From positions 1 through 19,256 of the forward strand of contig JAFGOG010000357.1 of assembly GCA_016926595.1 (NCBI GenBank): a DNA stretch of 19,256 nucleotides. The letters run 5' to 3'. Positions 15,527 through 19,256 of the stretch are shown here, one piece after another. Both the position numbers and the translations under genes were made by a program. Below the pieces are notes generated by a model that worked only from the letters and a program-made list of their open reading frames with translations, was not told the origin of the DNA and searched no databases. Each line of letters starts with the position of its first letter. The first letter of the stretch is position 1. Origin of the DNA: Anaerolineae bacterium. GTDB taxonomy: Bacteria; Chloroflexota; Anaerolineae; JAAYZQ01.

Positions 15527-17281
15527 ATGATCGACACGCAAGTCGAACCCCAAGGTGGGCTGTCCATTCAAGGCGACCTGGTCAACACGGGCAACATGGT
15601 GCAAGGCAATCAGGTGATCCACGGTGACCTGGTGCTGGGCGACAAGATCGTTTTCAACTCGCTCACTCTGTTGGTCGTGTCTGATGGCGCGCTTGGCCCG
15701 GAGCGGGAGCGGCTGCTGGAACTACTCTCTTCTCTGCCGTTAAGCCGGCCGCCGGTCGGCGACGGTGCGCCCTCTTCCGAGCCCCAGCCCGGCGAGGCCC
15801 AAGTCCCGACCTGTGGCCGGGTGTTCATTATGCTGCTTGGCAGCGATATCAACGGCTTTCTGGAAACCGAACAAAGGCGGGCCAGGGAGGCCGGCATCGA
15901 GGACCGGCTGTACCTACTCAACCTGCCGCCGGGCCAGGAGATCGATCGCGCACTGGCCGAATACCTGGGCGGCAGACAGATTTCCTTTCACGGGCCGGAT
16001 GACTTGGTGGAGAAGGCCCGGCCCGGCCTGATCGAGATGATTCTTGATCGCCTCGACCGGGTCGATCTAGAAGCGCTGCTCAAGTGGGCGATACTCTACG
16101 GCCTGGGCGCAGGCGTGCTTGTCCTGTTGCATCAGGCTATCGCGGCCAAGGCGCCGGCCGTATCATCCGGGCCTACCGTTGCTGGCGAGGGCGCCGGAAC
16201 GTCGACCGTGTCCCCTGAACGGCCGGTGACAGGTCGAGAGAGCGAAACGTCGGCCGTGTCCCCTGAATCGCCGGTGACAGGCCGAGAGAGCGAAACACCG
16301 TCGCGGCCTGCGACGGTGACGGTGCCCGCCCAACCCCTTGAACCACCTGGCGTCCCCGTGCCACAGCCACCCTTGCGCACCACTGCCGGCGGCCTGACCG
16401 TGGCCACCCCACAAAACATCCGCCAGATTTTGGCGTTGCCCGATCCACCGGAGCGACTGTGGTGGGAAAAGGCCGGGCTGGAGCTGTGCCTGGTGCCCGC
16501 CGGCGCGTTTTTGATGGGCACGCGCGAGGATGAGATTTCTGCTTTGATCGCAGAGTTTGGCAACGACCCAAGTTGGTATGAGCGAGAAATTCCTCAGCAC
16601 CCTGTTTCCTTGCCTGCTTTCTACATTGGCCGTTATCCCGTCACCCAGGCTCAGTATGCCCGCTTTGTGCAGGCTGCCGGGCACGATGTGCCTTATCGAG
16701 AGTGGGATGGGGCCAAACCCTATAACTGGGACCGTGCGTCGAGAACGCCGCCACCGGGCAAGGAAGGCCATCCGGTCAATCTGATCCATTGGCACGATGC
16801 GCTGGCCTACTGCCGCTGGGCCGGGCTGGCTCTGCCCTCCGAGGCCGAGTGGGAAAAAGCTGCCAGTTGGGAGCCGATCGCGGGGCGCAAGCGCCGCTAT
16901 CCGTGGGGCGGTCAATGGGATGCTTCTCGCTGCAACAGCTCCGAGGGCAAAAAGGGCGGCACGACGCCGGTGGGTCTCTATTCGCCACGGGGCGACAGCC
17001 ACTATGGCTGCGCCGACATGGCCGGCAACGTGTGGGAATGGACACGCAGCCGCTGGGGCGCCGACTGGTCGAAGCCGGATTTTGGCTACCCTTACGATCC
17101 TGCCGATGGTCGCGAAGATTTGGCCGCCGGGGGATACCGCGGTGTGCGCGGCGGCGCCTGGTACGATTCGCACTGGGACGCGCGCTGCGCCTTTCGCTGC
17201 AGGGACTTCGTAGACGCCTGGGGCAGCGGCATAGGTTTTCGGGTGTGCGCGAGTGTGTCCCTGGCTGGTTCTGTATCCTGA
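15527..17281 (+). CDS. Membrane-anchored DGR target with FGE/C-lectin domain
   Basis: A 584-residue protein. Residues ~11-41 are the GD-rich module (IHGDLVLGDKI). Residues ~43-180 form a mixed alpha/beta region I do not recognise (VFIMLLGSDINGFLETE); it may be Rossmann-like. A hydrophobic segment at ~187-206 (WAILYGLGAGVLVLL) looks like one membrane helix. A Pro/Ser/Thr linker contains two 16-residue repeats. Residues ~318-578 are an FGE-sulfatase-like domain ending in VR2 (538-578). ATG 15527 follows AGGAGGGG; a GTG at 15524 overlaps that site. Paralogous to the C-terminal domain of the NACHT protein (shared GYPYDPADGRE). It probably displays or anchors a variable binding domain; true FGE activity is unlikely because the expected Cys pair is not evident. 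Confidence 0.88.
   Translation: MIDTQVEPQGGLSIQGDLVNTGNMVQGNQVIHGDLVLGDKIVFNSLTLLVVSDGALGPERERLLELLSSLPLSRPPVGDGAPSSEPQPGEAQVPTCGRVFIMLLGSDINGFLETEQRRAREAGIEDRLYLLNLPPGQEIDRALAEYLGGRQISFHGPDDLVEKARPGLIEMILDRLDRVDLEALLKWAILYGLGAGVLVLLHQAIAAKAPAVSSGPTVAGEGAGTSTVSPERPVTGRESETSAVSPESPVTGRESETPSRPATVTVPAQPLEPPGVPVPQPPLRTTAGGLTVATPQNIRQILALPDPPERLWWEKAGLELCLVPAGAFLMGTREDEISALIAEFGNDPSWYEREIPQHPVSLPAFYIGRYPVTQAQYARFVQAAGHDVPYREWDGAKPYNWDRASRTPPPGKEGHPVNLIHWHDALAYCRWAGLALPSEAEWEKAASWEPIAGRKRRYPWGGQWDASRCNSSEGKKGGTTPVGLYSPRGDSHYGCADMAGNVWEWTRSRWGADWSKPDFGYPYDPADGREDLAAGGYRGVRGGAWYDSHWDARCAFRCRDFVDAWGSGIGFRVCASVSLAGSVS
16202..16297 (+). repeat. 48-bp tandem repeat encoding a linker
   Basis: Two copies, starting at 16202 and 16250, encode the near-identical 16-residue units VSPERPVTGRESET and VSPESPVTGRESET, each with two lead residues. 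They lie between the membrane segment and the FGE domain. Such repeats often vary in number between strains and set the reach of the domain. Confidence 0.85.
17138..17260 (+). repeat. DGR variable repeat 2 (VR2)
   Basis: Aligned to TR 14863-14979 it shows 21 substitutions at TR adenines, 5 at other bases (GTT to GGT, and single changes giving GAT, CAC, CGC and ATA), and a 6-base insertion TGCGCG near the 3' end (17245-17250). It is clearly a VR of this TR or of a close relative, but it has drifted more than VR1. Confidence 0.92.
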
Positions 17282-17336
17282 ATGCTGGATTCTGATTTCT
17301 GCTTCCTGTTTTTGCTGTTTTCTGAGGGGAGAGGGT

Positions 17337-17368
17337 TTGGGAGAGGGGACGAATGTCCCCTCTCCCAA
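17337..17368. promoter_or_regulatory. Hairpin/cruciform downstream of VR2
   Basis: Identical in stem and loop to the hairpin after VR1 and also 76 bp from the VR end. The block 17316-17375 matches the VR1 flank almost without change, whereas the preceding 55 bases differ at six positions. Confidence 0.7.
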
Positions 17369-17379
17369 GATCGATGCTC

Positions 17380-17442
17380 CCGTGGAGCAAGATCCGCCCG
17401 TGGAGCAAGATCCGCCTGGGGAGCAAGGCATCCTCAGATGCC
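17380..17442 (+). repeat. REP array before the RAYT gene
   Basis: Three GAGCAAG leads, two of them followed by ATCCGCC, then a full core GGCATCCTCAGATGCC at 17427-17442. It stands 25 bp before the transposase start, the arrangement usual for RAYT genes and their own REPs. Confidence 0.85.
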
Positions 17443-17467
17443 GGATCTTGTCAAAGAGGGACTGTCA

Positions 17468-18007
17468 ATGCCGTTGAGCCATTTCCAAATCCAGGGGCAT
17501 GTCTATTACATCACCACGGTGGTGTATCGCCGCTTGCCGATTTTCGTGCGGCCTAGTTTCGTTGTTCCTTTGCTGGACAGCCTCAACTTTTATCGCTACC
17601 AGCACGATTTCAAGCTGCTGGGATACGTGATCATGCCCGATCATGTTCATCTCGTGATCTGGCCTTGCGGGTCGTCGGGCGTGCCCGAGATCATGCGCGA
17701 TTTTAAGAAATTCACGGCCGTGCGCATCATTCGCCAGGCCCAGGTTGAGGATATCCAGGCCTGGGTGGTGGCCTTCCAGCAAGCCGGGCAAGAGACCAAA
17801 CGAAGCACGAACAAAGTTTGGCAGGACAGCTATTGGGATGTGAACGTGTATACGGAGCGGTTTCTGCGGCAAAAGTTGAATTACGTGCATCGCAATCCGG
17901 TGCGGGCAGGGTTGGTCGAGGAGCCGGACGCGTATGCATATTCGAGTTACCGGAATTACGTGTTGGATGATCAATCGTTGATCGAGATCGATCGAGAATG
18001 GATGTGA
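17468..18007 (+). CDS. REP-associated tyrosine transposase (RAYT, Y1/IS200-like HUH)
   Basis: A 179-residue single-domain HUH nuclease. The metal-binding pair is His59 and His61 in MPDHVHLVIWP. The likely nucleophile is Tyr139 in LNYVHRNPVRAGLV, a RAYT signature. ATG 17468 follows AAAGAGGGA; the open frame runs upstream into REP DNA and the VR2 flank, which I do not take as coding. RAYTs cut and join single-stranded DNA at REP hairpins and are usually domesticated single-copy genes. REPs lie on both sides (17427 and 18021), and related REPs occur at 8940, 13249, 13299 and 15277, so this is the likely mobiliser of the family. Confidence 0.9.
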   Translation: MPLSHFQIQGHVYYITTVVYRRLPIFVRPSFVVPLLDSLNFYRYQHDFKLLGYVIMPDHVHLVIWPCGSSGVPEIMRDFKKFTAVRIIRQAQVEDIQAWVVAFQQAGQETKRSTNKVWQDSYWDVNVYTERFLRQKLNYVHRNPVRAGLVEEPDAYAYSSYRNYVLDDQSLIEIDREWM

Positions 18008-18017
18008 TCTGTCGAGA

Positions 18018-18163
18018 AGAGGCGCATCCTCAGATGCGCCCTCCGCGATAGGGGGGCCATTTTGTGGAGCGAGGCATCCTCAGATGTGCCCTCCACGATG
18101 GGAGATGGGCCATTTTGTGGAGCAAGGCTCAGATGCCGGCGGTCCGAGGACACACGGTCAAAC
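18018..18163 (+). repeat. REP cluster after the RAYT gene
   Basis: GGCGCATCCTCAGATGCGCC (18021-18040) is a perfect 8-bp-stem variant with paired changes relative to the usual core. A second unit lies at 18073-18090 and a third at 18127-18137 has lost part of its stem. Units are spaced about 50 bp apart with conserved spacers (CTCCRCGAT, GGCCATTTTGTGGAGC). The tail at 18135-18163 repeats the start region of the reverse transcriptase gene. Confidence 0.85.
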
Positions 18164-18470
18164 CTCGAAAGCCCAAAGACCACGGCGCTTGCCGTGAAGG
18201 CCCTCGGCAGCTATGATAGGCGCTCCTGGTTTCCGAGCAGCAGGTCCGCGTCCGATACCTGCCACCCTTGGTCACAGGCGTAGCTGCGTTCGGAACAACG
18301 TAATGAGAGCCCTGGATAGAGTACCCAAGGCTCTCATTGCTTTCCCTTTCCGCCCGCCAATTGAAAAGGGTCAGGTCTGCCTATCAGGATACGACCCCTT
18401 TTTAACCAATCGAACGCGCACTGGTCCTACAAACATCCTGTGATGCTGCAGCGCTTTTCAACGAACCGTG
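18164..18470. other. Non-coding region with three hairpins
   Basis: No gene seen. CACGGC-GCTT-GCCGTG at 18181-18196; AATGAGAGCC/GGCTCTCATT at 18302-18338 with a 17-base loop; and AAAAGGGTC/GACCCCTTTTT at 18364-18403 with one bulge. The last lies about 70 bp beyond the convergent fasciclin gene and ends in T5 on the plus strand, so it may terminate transcription from both sides. It also resembles the end of another short dispersed repeat. Confidence 0.45.
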
Positions 18471-18881
18471 CTACTTGCTCGGTGGTAGGAGTACTGTGTC
18501 GATCACGTGACAGATGCCATTAGATGTCTCGATGTCAGGGATGACCACCGTAGCATCGTTGATCTTGACTTGGTTGCCTTGCACTGAGATCTTGACCGAC
18601 TCACCCAGCACCGTCTCTGCAGACGTCAGCTTGACCACATCTGCAGCCGCGACCTTGCCGCTCACGACGTGATACAGAAGGATATTCTTCAACGTTGGTA
18701 TGTCGGCCAGCAATCCTTCAACTGTACCTTTCGGGAGCTTGGCAAACGCATCATCAGTAGGGGCAAACAGCGTAAATGGTCCCTTACCGGATAGCGTGTC
18801 TACCAGGCCGGCTGCCTTGACTGCAGCAACCAGCGTCTCAAACCTGCCGTCCTTAACTGCCAGTTCTACAAGATTCGCCAT
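18471..18881 (-). CDS. Fasciclin (FAS1) domain protein
   Basis: A 136-residue single FAS1 domain. The H1 motif is [11 protein letters not shown] (36-46), then LLYHVVSGK (68-76), and an H2-like [13 protein letters not shown] near the C-terminus. No signal peptide or lipobox is seen, so it would be cytosolic or exported by an unusual route; standalone FAS1 proteins of this size are common in bacteria. The ribosome site AAAGGA lies just before the ATG on the minus strand. Codon use is less GC-biased than in the other genes of the window, which may mean a different history. FAS1 domains usually serve adhesion, but no partner is visible here. Confidence 0.92.
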   Translation of the reverse strand: MANLVELAVKDGRFETLVAAVKAAGLVDTLSGKGPFTLFAPTDDAFAKLPKGTVEGLLADIPTLKNILLYHVVSGKVAAADVVKLTSAETVLGESVKISVQGNQVKINDATVVIPDIETSNGICHVIDTVLLPPSK

Positions 18882-18933
18882 TTCTTTATCCTTTCTCTAG
18901 TCCTCATATGAATGTCCCTTGTTGGGTGCTCAC

Positions 18934-18974
18934 AGGCAAACTTGCCTTACCTATGTTTAACAAAGATTATACCA
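18934..18974 (-). promoter_or_regulatory. Extended -10 promoter and small palindrome for the fasciclin gene
   Basis: On the minus strand TGGTATAAT (18974-18966) is an extended -10 box; no good -35 is visible. The leader would be about 75 bases. AGGCAA-ac-TTGCCT (18934-18947) is a 14-bp palindrome within it, a possible operator. Confidence 0.55.
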
Positions 18975-19256
18975 CGCAAGTAGACGATGCACATCATCCG
19001 AGCATCCAGTCTGTTACCTAGACGAACAGCTAGTCTTGCACAAAGCGGTTCCACTGCTCCAAGAACGAGGCAAGCTGCGTCATCGAGCGCCTGGCCCTAG
19101 ATGGCATATCGCCACTTGTGTCCGAATGGGTCAGATGCCAGTGCGTTGGGCATTGGAAGAGGCGCATCCTCAGCAATTCCCGTTATGTAGTTGCTTGCCC
19201 AATCTTGAGCTTCTGTGAAAATCTGAAGCCGAGCGATCTATAGTGCTCAGAGAGCC
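18975..19256. other. Region without a recognisable gene; truncated REP
   Basis: No supported gene on either strand. GGCGCATCCTCAG (19161-19173), preceded by GAAGA, is the left half of the REP variant at 18021 and stops where the second stem arm should start. Confidence 0.5.

Larger units (their letters stand above)
12983..17260 (+). mobile_element. Diversity-generating retroelement, two targets
   Basis: Order: VR1 (end of the NACHT gene), reverse transcriptase, avd, TR, second FGE gene with VR2, all on the plus strand. TR and VR1 are colinear over 118 bp with no gap, and every difference falls on a TR adenine. That is the hallmark of adenine-specific mutagenic retrohoming. All known core parts are present: reverse transcriptase, Avd, TR, C-lectin-fold targets and a hairpin beyond each VR. 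DGRs do not move themselves; they rewrite the VR from TR RNA. Confidence 0.97.

Noticed and set aside
17282..17467. N-terminal extension of the RAYT protein
   Set aside because: Made of the VR2 flank hairpin and REP repeats. ATG 17468 has a ribosome site and gives the normal RAYT length.
19036..19218. 60-codon open frame at the right end
   Set aside because: No ribosome site or family resemblance, and it includes a truncated REP.

Overview
The window is high-GC bacterial DNA with long, densely packed genes. Gene content points to a filamentous or multicellular lineage such as Chloroflexota (Anaerolineae-like): a cytosolic GH38 mannosidase, an unusual glycyl radical enzyme, a caspase-like protease, a NACHT-type STAND ATPase, FGE-fold (formylglycine-generating-enzyme-like) domains, a diversity-generating retroelement (DGR) and a REP/RAYT family. 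The lineage is an inference; no rRNA or marker gene is present.

Left part (1-7480): a 41-bp tandem repeat, then a plus-strand metabolic cluster. It holds a Gfo/Idh/MocA oxidoreductase (175-1380), a pyruvate-formate-lyase-like glycyl radical enzyme (1409-3658), a HAD phosphatase (3666-4316) and a GH38 alpha-mannosidase (4522-7434). The cluster closes with a perfect 15-bp hairpin.

Central part (7498-17442) is the notable region. A caspase-like protease (7498-8919) is followed by an AbrB/PIN toxin-antitoxin pair (9083-9328, 9316-9780). The PIN stop overlaps the start of a large NACHT ATPase that ends in an FGE/C-type-lectin-fold domain (9777-13121). Next come a DGR reverse transcriptase (13350-14426), the accessory protein Avd (14439-14792) and a template repeat (TR, 14862-14979). 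A second, probably membrane-anchored FGE protein follows (15527-17281). The last ~118 bp of each FGE domain is a variable repeat (VR) of the TR. VR1 (12983-13100) differs from TR at 13 positions, all of them TR adenines. VR2 (17138-17260) differs at 21 adenines, at 5 other bases, and by a 6-bp insertion. An identical 14-bp-stem hairpin lies 76 bp beyond each VR. The caspase, the NACHT protein and the second FGE protein share a short GD-rich repeat module, which suggests one machine. My reading is a hypermutable NLR-like sensor system: diversified recognition domains on a NACHT switch and on a membrane protein, coupled to a caspase and possibly a PIN nuclease.

Mobile and repeat layer: many copies of a REP palindrome (core GGCATC-CTCA-GATGCC) lie between the genes of the central part, together with a RAYT transposase (17468-18007) that may mobilise them. 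A 131-bp MITE-like element (15226-15356) has 17-bp inverted ends and 10-bp flanking direct repeats, and carries two REPs in opposite orientation.

Right end (18164-19256): hairpin-rich non-coding DNA, a minus-strand fasciclin-domain gene (18471-18881) with an extended -10 promoter, and about 280 bp with no recognisable gene.
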